A stretch of 64,000 nt of DNA, taken from contig JASWHV010000019.1 in the NCBI GenBank assembly GCA_030760725.1, positions 33,297,944 to 33,361,943 of the forward strand. The letters run 5' to 3'. Shown here in pieces: positions 10,770 to 20,709 of the stretch (position 1 is the first letter of the stretch; each line of letters opens with the position of its first letter). Position numbers and translations under genes: made by a program. This stretch comes from Neostapfia colusana (taxonomy: Eukaryota; Streptophyta; Magnoliopsida; Poales; Poaceae). The notes below the pieces were generated by a model that worked only from the letters and a program-made list of their open reading frames with translations, was not told the origin of the DNA and searched no databases.

Positions 10770-13399
10770 TGTGCGTGTGTGCTAGCAAGGACACGTTCAA
10801 GGGCTGAACGTGAACTTGATGCGTAGTCTATGCCCGTGAGTGTAGACTGGACTTATTTTGATGTAAACATGTTCATAAACTTGTTTATGTAATAAAATTT
10901 CGCTTCCGCTTTGTACCTTTGACGTGTGTTATACGGTGCTCTGCAACGCAGCACCCCTCAGCATGATCCTGGCTCGACAAGACCGTGGGGTCGTGTCAGG
11001 TTTCTACACATGAACATGAGAGGTTGAGCTCACCCCTAGACCTTATGTATTCTTGGGGAGGCTCAGCCCAAATTTCATGCAAAGCCAACACTTTTTGAGG
11101 CACTTTTGGATGCATTTGAAAAAGAGGCCAATTTGAATGTAAATTCAAATTGCAGCAACTTTCATCACTTAAATTCAAAAGTTGGCTTCACATTCAAACT
11201 CAGCACATTTTTCTGAGTTAGTCCACCAATTTTCATCCCCATTGTACTTCATCTTGTCGGGAGCTAAATTTGCAATAATTCAAAACTGAATTTGAATTTC
11301 AGTTCAAATATGAAGCAAATTTAGCCAAACAAAGTTCAAATTTGAGAACTCAAATTCAAACCAAGACTTGGGGGCTAAGTCTCTCATTCAATGGAAAGTA
11401 GCTGGGATATTTACAGGAGAATTTGGAAAAAAGGGGATTAGGGGGAGAGTTGGACCCACAGGTCAGTGGAAGAGCGGTTTCACAACCGGGCAGCGCTCTG
11501 TTTCTCGCTGAAGCAAGCGCTCACCGCGCGCCAGCGAGCTGATACCCGGACGCCACCTCCTGAGCGGCCAGGCCACGGCGTGCATCGACGAGGTGGTCGC
11601 CCAGGGATATTTCCCCCTCCGTAACCGACTCACCCCACTGCCTTGACTGTTCCCGAGTCCCTCGACGCAGAAACACCGCCGTACACCCAAGAACTCTCGG
11701 TTCTCCGGCGTCCGCTCATCTCCGCAGCTAGAACGCGAGTCTGAGCTCACCCAGAGCTTCGCCGAGGCTTCCTCGATGTGATCAACGCGATAACCCGGCG
11801 CCCCACCCACGGTAAACCGACCACGAGCTCTCTGTTTCCATTCTGCACCGGGTAGAGCCGCCGCGACCAAAAACTCCTAGCCCGGCCGCTAGGTTTGATC
11901 CCACGTCGAGTTGAGCGGGCCAGGAGGTTCGCCTGGGAGTGTACTCCCTGTCCGACAACCCCGGCCGCATGCCATGGGGTGTGCTGGCCGGAATTTCAGT
12001 TCTTGCCGAGAGCATGCGATGTAGCCCGGTTCGGTTAAATCGGAAAATTCGAGATGACCAGTCGAGAAATCGTTCCCCAGCTGCGACAACAAGATAGAAA
12101 TGTCCGTGCGCAACCCTACGGTCAAGAACCGCGGGAAACCAGCAAGAAACCACCGAGTTCCACGGGTTTTCCGTTCATCGCCGGGTTTAGACCTAGGTCG
12201 CACGGTGAAGTCCAGTTTGCCACGACTTTGAGCAAGATCAGAAGCTGGGTCGTTGCTCCGTAGGTTGTGGCGGTGCTGTAGGAGCCAACGGAGGGGACTG
12301 TGAGGCATGACGGCACCATACCAACGTCGCCGAACCCCTCCCGTAGACTGTCGCCGTCGCGCAACTGATTCCAGTGATCACCGGCCGGCGATAAGGGCAG
12401 CAATGGGTTCCCCAAGGAATTTCAGGCGGGGTCGGCCAATTTGGTCGAGCTCCGGTCACGGGAACAGCCTCCCGGCGAGTACTCCGGCGAGGTGGGCGGC
12501 GGGGAGCCGCGGGAGCGCGAGGTTGAAGAAGCCCCCCGGGCCCCATGTGTCGGTCTCTGCTGAAAACACCCTGGATCTGCTGTAGCAGCAAGATCCCATG
12601 TGACTATGCGAAAGACTCTGCGGACCCCGTGCAGGAGGGCTGAGTTTCTGACACGTAGCCCGGGACCCCACCCGACAGTTTAAACTTTATTTGAATTTTC
12701 AGATTTGGTTCAAACTTTAAATGCATAGAACTTTTGCTAGGAAGCTCCAAATTCAGTGAACCAAATTTTTCTGAACTCAAAATTTTGAGTACTTTCCAGA
12801 AATACCAATTTCAGCTCATGAAACTTAATAATTTTCCAGAATTAAATCCCTAAAGTTTAAACTGTTAGGAATTTTATCTGGAGAATTACTTTATGAAAAA
12901 TGCTGAAATTTGGCTGAGAGGTTCATTGGAAAATCCTTGAGTCACAGTAATATTTTCAGACTCACCCAAGTTAATTTAGTCCCCCTAATGGGGTGATTAA
13001 GTGAACTGCCCTGAGAAAATAGAAAAATGTACAGAAACATTGTTCAGATTTTCTCAAATCTTGTTTAGGGCATAACCTCCTCTAGAATTCTTCAAATGAC
13101 ATGAAACCAATTCCATTAGAACCATCTTAAATCCTAGTTTCCAGAAAGTAAGGTTGGAGCCATGAAAACCCCTGGAATTCCTTAGAAGCTCTAATATTGA
13201 CCAAATAGGTTTTTATTTGTACAAGGCTCAAATGAACTTTGTTTCAAATGAAACTTGGTCAAGACTCTGGTTAGGACCCCACCAAGCCACCATAAAAATT
13301 TCAGAGCCAAAGGGAAGGGCTAGCTAGAGTTATAGGAATTACTTATTCAAGTTTACACATTGCATTTGAAATGACATGTAGTATCTCATTAACGTGTAG

Positions 13400-14605
13400 T
13401 CACTGAAGGCGAGGAGACTCCGGAAGTGCTCGACTTCCTCCTTCCGGACGAACACCTAACCACTGATAAGCAGCAACAAGGCAAGCCCCGGTTTGCATTA
13501 ACCCTTTTATAAAATTTGTCTTTGTTTACATGTTTAGTGTGAAGTATGGATGTGCATTAGGTGTAGGCTGGATGAAACCCAAATGCATAACCAGATGGTT
13601 CCTGAAAGAGTGAGGGTAGTGTCTAAGTCCTCGAGTAGACAGGCTATGCTTAATGATTCATAGGACTTCGGTACAAGTCAAGTAGTTGGAATCTACTCGC
13701 GAGTTTAGGCTTGGGACACACGGGATTGGTTCGAGTGATGTGAGATCACTTTAGTAATAAAAATGAGACTAGACAGGGGCTAGGGCGCAGCAAGAGGAAG
13801 TCTTGTGTGTGCAGCCCTGTCCGTGTCGATTGAGGACCGATCCGTGTGCGGCCCATGCTGATCAAGTTTGAATGTACCGAAGTCATATCAGATATATGGG
13901 CCCCGATAAAACCGATGTAACCTAAGCCTCTGGGCGTCGAGGCATAACGCACCGATTTATAGGTGTAGGCTGAGGGCAGCAAGGTGGAAATCTGCTAACG
14001 GGCATAGAGAGATGCTCCGTGTAGGGAACCTCCTGCCTGTTTCGGTGCGACCGGTTCGACGTTTGGGCTGTTGGGCAAAAGGTTGTCCCGTACGACGTCG
14101 CGTGAGCGTGCTGTGAAGCTCCACGGGTGGGCGTACGTGACGTGCTCTTTGGGTCTCCTGCAGGTGTATATCGAGTCGATTCACCGTCCCTCGCGGTGAA
14201 GAGTACCAGTTGGTCACTGAGTCGTGACGTAGGCTAATATATGAAATATGATAATCAATTATTGCTGTCATGATATAATTGTATTGCTACTTGTGTGCCA
14301 CCAAATATTGCTTACTAAATTTCAGTTTCATGAACTGTTAACTTGTGGCTAAAAGATGAACTAAGGATCAACTATAGGCGTGTCCTTTTGCGGAAATTTT
14401 ACCATCCCGTGTTCATTGTACCCTACATGTAGAGTTTCATGTCTAGGCGGGTCGGTTAAGTCTTGTTGAGCCATCGTGCTCACGGTTGCTGCTTAAGTGT
14501 TTTTCAGGTGAGGAGCCACCCACGGACTCGGGGTACAAGTCCACCGGCGAGGGTTACCCTCCATCGGGGACCACGGCTGAGTGGGAGCCGTACACGCCGC
14601 GCTGA
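13400..14605 (+). CDS. Candidate spliced small acidic protein inside LTR B (two exons seen)
   Basis: Exon 1 (13400-13480, 81 nt) follows AACGTGTAG and ends CAACAAG before GCAAGC, close to the consensus of GC-AG introns. Exon 2 (14508-14605) follows AAGTGTTTTTCAG. Joining removes 1027 nt and preserves the frame to TGA at 14603-14605. The exon 1 peptide contains GEETPEVLDFLLPDEHL, and 14 of 26 residues match the LTR A copy. Exon 2 starts GEEPPTDSGYKST and ends AEWEPYTPR. Exon length, both phases, the PEVLDF and EWEP.TP motifs and the GC donor are shared with LTR A, although the intron sequences have diverged. No start codon exon is assigned. The family is not recognised. Confidence 0.55.
14467..14482 (+). 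other. Conserved LTR hairpin (LTR B copy)
   Basis: TGAGC pairs with GCTCA around CATCGT. It lies 25 nt before the exon 2 acceptor CAG, exactly the spacing seen in LTR A. Confidence 0.6.
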
Positions 14606-15063
14606 GATGAGGAGTGCAGCTAGTGTGGGTTGCCCTAGGGCTGGGCAACCGACTTTTGCTAGATAGGCGGGCGTGAGTTGTACAAATTGGACTTCCGCTG
14701 TGTAATAAAGACACTAGTTTGTAACTGAGTATTGTACCAGTTTGTACAGTTTCAGTTGGTTTTCCAATGTAATACAATGTATCCTTATGATGTGTGCTGT
14801 CAGTGTCGCATCGTGCGGCATCACCCTCTGCGATCCTGGATGAGCGGATTCCGGTCCGCCACAATCCACAAACTGAATTCAGATTATAACCACGAATAAT
14901 AGGGTTTAAGTACTTTATTACATGAGTCTCTAACTTACTCCTGCAGCGGAAGTCTCTAACTTATTCTAGCAGCGGAAGTCTCTAAACGATAGCGGAAGCA
15001 AACTAAACAGCAGCAGCGGCTCCATCTCCAACTCCACAGGCAAGTTGATGGTAGATCACATGC

Positions 15064-15104
15064 CTAGTACTCCACATGCTCTTCGATGTACTCCTCTCCC
15101 GTTG
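15064..15104 (-). CDS. Short acidic exon-like ORF in LTR D
   Basis: After the acceptor-like ACAAACATCAG the phase-1 frame reads TGEEYIEEHVEY and stops at 15066-15064. The LTR E copy reads AGEAYYEDQVEHYGV in the same phase, and most differences are conservative or silent. The best upstream donor-like site (GTGAG before GTAGGTC, near 16785) would give a different phase, so the partner exon is unresolved. Confidence 0.35.
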
Positions 15105-15130
15105 CTGATGTTTGTATGATAATGCAAGGG

Positions 15131-15149
15131 TGAGTACATATCGTACTCA
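15131..15149 (-). other. Conserved LTR hairpin (LTR D copy)
   Basis: TGAGTAC and GTACTCA pair around five bases, flanked on the minus strand by CACTTGC before and CCTTGC after. It lies 25 nt before the CATCAG acceptor-like site. Confidence 0.7.
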
Positions 15150-16999
15150 GCAAGTGCAGGAAAAGTATGACATGTAGCTTACAACAAGGTTGGAATAAAA
15201 AGGCTCATTGCAGAAAGCAAAGTTTATTTCACAATCATGATAAAACGGCAACTATCTTTAAGTGCATATAATCCCAATATATATCCAATTAAAACAGCAA
15301 CATACCTCCATCATAGTTTACCACTTATCATGTCTCATCTAGCCATTAATCTTTCTCAACTTTCATCTCATGCTCATGATATCCATACTCTTTTCATATT
15401 CATGATATCCATAACCATATCATATTCATAATATCCATAACCATCTCATATTCATATATTCTGAAACCAAACTCATTGTTACGACTCAACAGTCCCGAAA
15501 CCAATACCGAAAACCATACCATAACCATACCAAACATCCATACCAATAACCATCCCGATAACCATCCCATATAATCATGTGAGTTGTCCAGGCATTTGTG
15601 ACCGTAAGCTCAGCTATCATGATAGTTTTACACTCTTAAGAGGTGGCACCACTTTACCCACAAGTTTGTGATTTCGTCACCCGTCGGCAACTGCAGAACC
15701 TTCATTATACGAGTACACAAACGTCGGTGTATGGCCAAGAGATCACAAAATAGCCTTTACAAAGGTGCTACTAGATGTATGGAATCACTAAGGTTTCACC
15801 AGCAGGCTCGAATCACCATTCTCCCACCTACGGGCTCCCTCTTGTGCCATGCGGTTCCCAGGGCAGTCCTCTCTCGACTCCCATTCCCCGCGCCTTCCAC
15901 GGTCCATAACAATCTAGCAACTTACCTAATTAGTCAGCTAGGCCGCACCCATATTTGGCCTTGTGGTGGCACTGTTTTCCTGGCATGTGCTGGCATGAAC
16001 CGGTCCTTAGATCTACGGCAAGTAAACCACCATCTCATTCCACCACATCCACGAACCAAGATTGCCTAGATCTCTCTCGATTCATGTTCATTATCATCAT
16101 CAAGTTCTTATCATCATTATTCATATGAGTGCAGTACTTAGACATGTTCTACTTCGCCTTCCCGTATCCCGTAGCTTAAGAGAAGCAAAAGAAAAACGAC
16201 CATACCCGACTCATCAACTTTCCCGGCGACAAGGGTGGTTAACAAAACCAGTAAACTCCTATAAAAGGGTGTCCCATCAAGTTGACTCAAGCATACACAG
16301 TTTTCACAAACAAAACAGTTTCAAAACATGGGATCAATATGGTAAAGGGGCACTTGCCTGGTTCCTGTGGCTTCTGTTGCTCACGGATCTCGAAGTCTTG
16401 GTGCTGTAGTCCTTCGTAGATGGCTTCCTGAGCTTGTTCTTCAACTCACGACCACGCATATACAAAAATTATAGCAATCAAACAGCATGCACAAACTTTA
16501 CTCAAGATGCAATGGTGTAGATGGATGCAAATCCTATGGTGCTGTTTTATTAAACCAGTTTGTACGTGTTCTTGCATGTTTTAATAGGCTTGCATGGGGT
16601 TTTATGGTGAACAAGGGTGTAAGGATAAAGTGCGGACGTGGTGATGATCTTGACTCAAGATCCAGATCAATTCCACCGTCAAAAACCGATCAACACGTGA
16701 TCTGTCCACACGAAAAAACTTCTGTTCAAAGAAAACATATGCGAAGAAACCGCGATGATGTTGTAAGGTGGTAACGAAGACCTACCTCACTTCTCTTTGC
16801 TGGAAGGGCCTTCCTCCTAGCAATGGCAGCAGGACGGATCATCGGCGCTCTTCCGGCGACGGCGAACGTGACGGGGCTCGTCGGCGGTCTCACCGGTGGC
16901 TGAACTTCGGCGAAGGGGGTTAACTCGGCGAGTTGGGGGCTAGGGCCTCTAAATTGTCAACTTGAAAAGGTGTTACGGCCAAGGGGGTGTTTCGGGTTC

Positions 17000-17007
17000 T
17001 ATTTATA
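17000..17007 (-). promoter_or_regulatory. TATA box of LTR D
   Basis: TATAAATA on the minus strand, just downstream of the G-box repeat array. The same octamer sits at the equivalent place in LTR E. Confidence 0.7.
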
Positions 17008-17209
17008 AAAGGGAAGAAAAGAGTCCTACTCCGGTTGGATTTCAAATAAGAGTCCTGTTCAATTTGTTTTTGGATCTTAACAACTTATCTTCAATTGATT
17101 TGGTGCGGCAACAGCGTGGAAATCGTGTTGGTTTCCTCAGTACCGGGTATTCCTGCATGTACAGGAGAAAAACCGCTTAAGGATCTCATCACCTCCGCAG
17201 GGTTAAGAT

Positions 17210-18060
17210 CCGGAGGCTCCACGTGTCCAGCGGGGGCCGGGTCTCCCTTTTGCTCAGAGGTGGGCTCCGGTTGTGCCGCGTGTCTGGCGGGCGGGACCTC
17301 CCCTCTCCTCAGAGGCGAGCTCTGCGTGCACCATGTGTTTTGGCGGGCGGGACCTCCCCTCTCTTCAGAGACGAGCTCCGTGTGCGCCACGTGTCTGGCG
17401 GGCGGGACCTCCCCTCTCCCTCAGAGGCGAGCTCTGCGTGCGCCACATGTCTGGCGGGGTCGGGCCTCCCCTCTCTATAGAGATGAGCTTTGGGGTGCCA
17501 TGTGTCAGTGCTGGACCTCCCCTCTCCTCAGAGGTGAGCTTCGAGAGTGCCACGTTTCAAGCAGCGCCGGACTTCCTTTCTCCTCAGAGACGAGCTCCGA
17601 AGTTGACATGTGTCCAGCAGTGTCGGACCTCTCGGAGGCGAGCTCCGAGGGTGACATGTGTCCAGCAGTGTCGGACCTCTCAGAGGCGAGCTCCGAAGGC
17701 GACACGTGTCCAATAGGACCGGACCTCACTCCCTCCATGGGGGTGAGCTCCGAGAGCGACACGTGTCCCGCGGGGTTGGGCCTTGTTTCTCCGCAGAGAC
17801 AAGCTCCCGTGGCGGCACGTGTCCTGCGGGGCTGGACCTCGCTTCTCCGCAGAGACAAGCCCTGGTGGCGACACGTGTCCTGTGGGGCTGGACCTCGCTT
17901 CTCCGCAGAGACAAGCCCCGGAGGCAACACGTGTCCAGCGGGTCGGACCTCGCCCCTTTCACAGAGGCGAGCTCCGAGCCTGCCACATGGCCAGGGGTGT
18001 CGGACCTCACCCCTTCCGCTGGGATGAGCTCCGAAAGCACCACGTTGTCAGCAGGCCGCG
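17210..18060 (-). repeat. U3 tandem repeat array with G-box motifs (LTR D)
   Basis: About 15 imperfect units of roughly 56 bp are built from GAGCTCCG, then a (G)ACACGTGTCC-type box, then GCGGG and CGGACCTC with TCCGCAGAGA. Several units contain the 10-bp palindrome GACACGTGTC, whose ACGTGTC core is the plant G-box/ABRE type. The array fills the U3 promoter region upstream of the TATA box. The long ORFs across it are by-products of the GC-rich repeat. Confidence 0.8.
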
Positions 18061-18195
18061 GGAAGTGTCGACGGCGCTCCTCAGTGAATTGGAATTGGTT
18101 CTTTTAGCTATCTTTCTCCCGTTCTACTTCTTTTAAAAATGTTTCTCTATATGAAATATGCATGCATGCGCGGATATGAAATTGAGGGTGTTACA

Positions 18196-18948
18196 GGAAT
18201 GCACTTTTGACGTCCATTTGATACAACTTAAAATTGTGGTGAGTAGCATAGGCTAATAAAATACGAATGGACTCAAGTCTAGCTACGGAACTAAAGGTTT
18301 CTTCAAAATCCAAACCTTCGACTTCTGAGTAACCTTTTGCCACAAGTCGTGCCTTGTTTCTCGTCACGACTCCATGTTCATCTTGCTTGTTCCAAAATAC
18401 CCATTTGGTGCCCACGATGTTTACCTTTGGTCTTTGCATAAGCTCCCATACTTCATTTCTTTTGAAATTGTTTAGTTCCTCTTGCATGGCGGTCACCCAA
18501 TGTAGATATTTTAGTGCTTCTTCAACCCTGTATGTTCCCATAAATGAGACGAAAGAGTAATGTTCACAAAAATTAGCAATACGAGATCTAGTAGTTACTC
18601 CATTTGCAATATCCCCAATGATGTTGTCGACGGGATGATCTCTTTGTATACTCTGATGTACTCTTGGATGAGGCACTTGTGAGATCATTTGCTCTTCATT
18701 ATCTTCATTGTCAATGTCTCCCCCTAGATCATTGCTTCCATGCATATATTGATCTCCTTGATTCTGTTGACGTTGATCTTGTGCCGAAGCTCCCCCTTGA
18801 TCATTGCTCTCTTGTTCAGGTACATATTGAGCACTTGAGTCTAGTGATTGCTCTTGCGGTCGAATATCTTGGGTCATCCTTCTCAACGCTTGACATGGAG
18901 CTTCTTATTGACCTAACACACACTTATCAACTTGCTCCACTTGGGAGC
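18196..18948 (-). pseudogene. pol: Old Sirevirus O: pol fragment (linker and RT start)
   Basis: The minus strand encodes the acidic linker after integrase, followed by the RT N-terminal part (IVGTKWVFWNKQDEHGVV, ending MDVKSAFL). It is collinear with residues 430-678 of the intact Y pol. It is cut at 18196 by LTR D and at 18948 by Sirevirus Y, and its upstream half resumes at 30038. A stop shortly after the junction (VEQVDKCVLGQ then stop) marks independent decay. Confidence 0.9.
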
Positions 18949-20315
18949 TGAATGTGGCCTAGAGGGGGGTGAATAGGCCTTTAAAGAATTCCTGCACACT
19001 TAATAAAGTTATCAGAAACTTGACTGACCGGACTAGTCCGGTGTGCTGAATTATTTGAGTTAATTAAGTGTGTCTCACAAATTTAATCTTTTAGCAGCGG
19101 AATGAGAACAACAGTTTTTATAAATTAAATTTATTGTATGGATGCACGTGCAAACTTGTAAGGAACTCAAACGATGACTAGCAAACTAGTGATCTAATGT
19201 GTCAAAATGTAAAAAAATGAGAGACAAGAGACACGAATTTTTACCGAGGTTCGATCTCACCAAGAGATCTACGTCCTCGTTGAGGAAGCTCACACAGAGC
19301 CGGGTTCCCAACCCTTTCCCTCTTCAAGTCACCACAAAGGCCGACTTGACTCCACTATCACGGGTAATCACCGAGTTTGTGGGGCAACCTCACACGTTGA
19401 GGGCTCCCACAAGAATTACAAAGAAGGTGATCAAATACACTCAAAAAGATTACAATGCAGAATATGAGTGTAGAGAAATCAAACCCCAAGAGCTCACAAC
19501 GAAAGAACGACGATCTCTCAATCCCAAATCCAAGTATTAGATTGATCTTGGCCTTTTTGCACCTTAGATGTATGGGGAGATGTGTTTTTGGGCTCTTGGG
19601 TCACGTGGCGGCGCTAGGGTTCAAGTTTTTGACAATATGTGTCGTGTCCTTCTAGGGAAAAGACGAAGGACCTCTTTTTATAGGCTTTCCCAAAAATTTA
19701 CCGTTGTTAAACCTACTACCAGACTAGTCAGGTATATGTTCGGACTTGTCCGGTCAACTTCCAGTGGGTTAACTGGACTTGTCCGGTGCTATGTGAAATG
19801 GGGTTTCAGAAACTTCAGCGGACTAGTCCTGTCGCTTGGATGGACTAGTCCGCAGTCCTCTAAAGAGGACAACAGAGACATGACCGGACTAGTCCGGTCT
19901 AAAACCGGACTTGTCCGGTTGCATTCTAGTGAGCTGACCGGACTAGTCCGGTTCACAAGGCGGACTAGTCCGGTGCACTATGTTTGCGTCTTCCAGAAAG
20001 TTAAACGGACTAGTCCGGTCCGTGAACGGACTAGTCCGGTTTTCAGTGGATTTTAGTTGATTTTTAAACCCCTTACCCTTATTCAAAGTCATGAGCTCTT
20101 GGGATGTGTCTCTCACACACACCCTATACATTTTCATCTACTTTGTTCTTCCAAATTCCACTAAAGTCTTTCTTTTCGGGCACCACTCTATTTTTCATCT
20201 TTTTGTGCGCACCTAGCTAGTTCACTTAGTTTGTCCTGCAATCATTTCGTTAGGATCTCATATGCTTGTCATCAATTAGCCAAAACCCACAAGGGATTTC
20301 CTAGATGCACTTTCA
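18949..20315 (-). repeat. 3' LTR of Sirevirus Y
   Basis: 1367 bp, TG...CA ends. It is collinear with the 5' LTR at 28629-30037 but lacks two 22-bp palindrome-containing units and has extra changes inside some palindromes. About a dozen copies of CCGGACTAGTCCGG-like palindromes cluster at 19727-20042, just downstream of the TATA box on the plus-strand map, that is upstream of it in element orientation. Confidence 0.95.
19675..19682 (-). promoter_or_regulatory. TATA box in Sirevirus Y 3' LTR
   Basis: TATAAAAA on the minus strand, just downstream of the palindrome cluster. The matching site in the 5' LTR is at 29375-29382. Confidence 0.65.
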
Positions 20316-20335
20316 ATCTCCCCCTTTTTGGTGAT
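20316..20335 (-). other. Polypurine tract of Sirevirus Y
   Basis: On the minus strand CACCAAAAAGGGGGAGAT abuts the 3' LTR. A second purine tract (AAAGGGGGAGA) lies near 20661-20675. Several tracts are typical of Sireviruses. Confidence 0.8.
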
Positions 20336-20709
20336 TGATGACAACCATTTGAGATATCACAATTGAGAATAAAAGGTTGATTTTCATAAGGTGTGCACAT
20401 ATGAGAATAATAAAGAATTCACAAAAAGATTCTCACATATGCACACACCTTATGGTGGGGTGCCTAACAAGTGTGTGATAAACAAAATGTGATAGAATAA
20501 AGACAAACAATAGTGAACATATAGTGCATCACACATAAGAAAAGAAATAGTGCATTACAAGATTTTAAAATAGGTACATGTCCTTGACCACAAAAGAGCT
20601 TAATAACTAATACTAGATAGAAATAGTCCAAATCTAATCTCAATCTTCCCTAATCTCAATCTCTCCCCCTTTGGCATCAAGGCACCAAAAAGGGAGAAAT
20701 TGAGGGGAA

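Larger units (their letters stand above)
6949..10998 (+). mobile_element. 3' LTR of Ty3 element A (LTR A, about 4.05 kb)
   Basis: The LTR starts TGTAAGGGCC after the polypurine tract and ends GTCGTGTCA. The end is supported by alignment with the end of LTR B. The first 600 bp are AT-rich, 7560-8790 is GC-rich with several spurious ORFs, and 8790-9480 is AT-rich and intron-like. A short coding-like segment lies at 9512-9592 and another at 10681-10769 (separate entry). I could not place a convincing TATA box. The sequence after 10998 belongs to LTR B, whose first roughly 190 bp are missing, so element A appears to be inserted into LTR B. The matching left junction is outside the window. Confidence 0.85.
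10999..14861 (+). mobile_element. LTR B: diverged relative of LTR A, 5' end missing
   Basis: The sequence runs parallel to LTR A over nearly its full length: AT-rich start, GC-rich centre, AT-rich intron-like block, GTTTGCATTAACC after the 81-nt exon, and a GATCCTGGATGAGC... end matching GATCCTGGCTCGAC... in A. About 190 bp at the start are absent because element A inserted there. No primer-binding site follows 14861, so it is a 3' or solo LTR. The sequence after 14861 matches the inside of an E-type LTR, so B itself inserted into LTR D. Divergence from A is high, so it is older or a different subfamily. Confidence 0.75.
14862..18195 (-). mobile_element. LTR D: minus-strand Ty3 LTR, 3' end truncated
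   Basis: On the minus strand it opens TGTAACACCCTCAA at 18195. It aligns with LTR E (47729-50733) throughout, including the block TAACCACGAATAATAG (E: near 47842) and the G-box repeat array. The last roughly 90 bp present in E are missing at 14862, where LTR B inserted. Minus-strand order is U3 with tandem repeats (18060-17210), TATA box (17007-17000), a GC-rich leader, an intron-like region, and the hairpin plus short ORF. It interrupts the old Sirevirus pol at 18196. Confidence 0.8.

Noticed and set aside
17210..18060. CRISPR-like regular repeats
   Set aside because: Units are imperfect, abut without unique spacers, lie in a plant LTR promoter, and have no cas genes.
17095..18136. Several 100-310 codon ORFs across the LTR D repeat array
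   Set aside because: They are repetitive by-products of the GC-rich U3 repeats, with no conservation in the matching LTR E array frames.
19568..20056. 162-codon ORF with repeated GLVR and RTSP peptides, and its copies in the 5' LTR
   Set aside because: The peptides come from the palindromic DNA repeats; the frame is not conserved as protein between copies.
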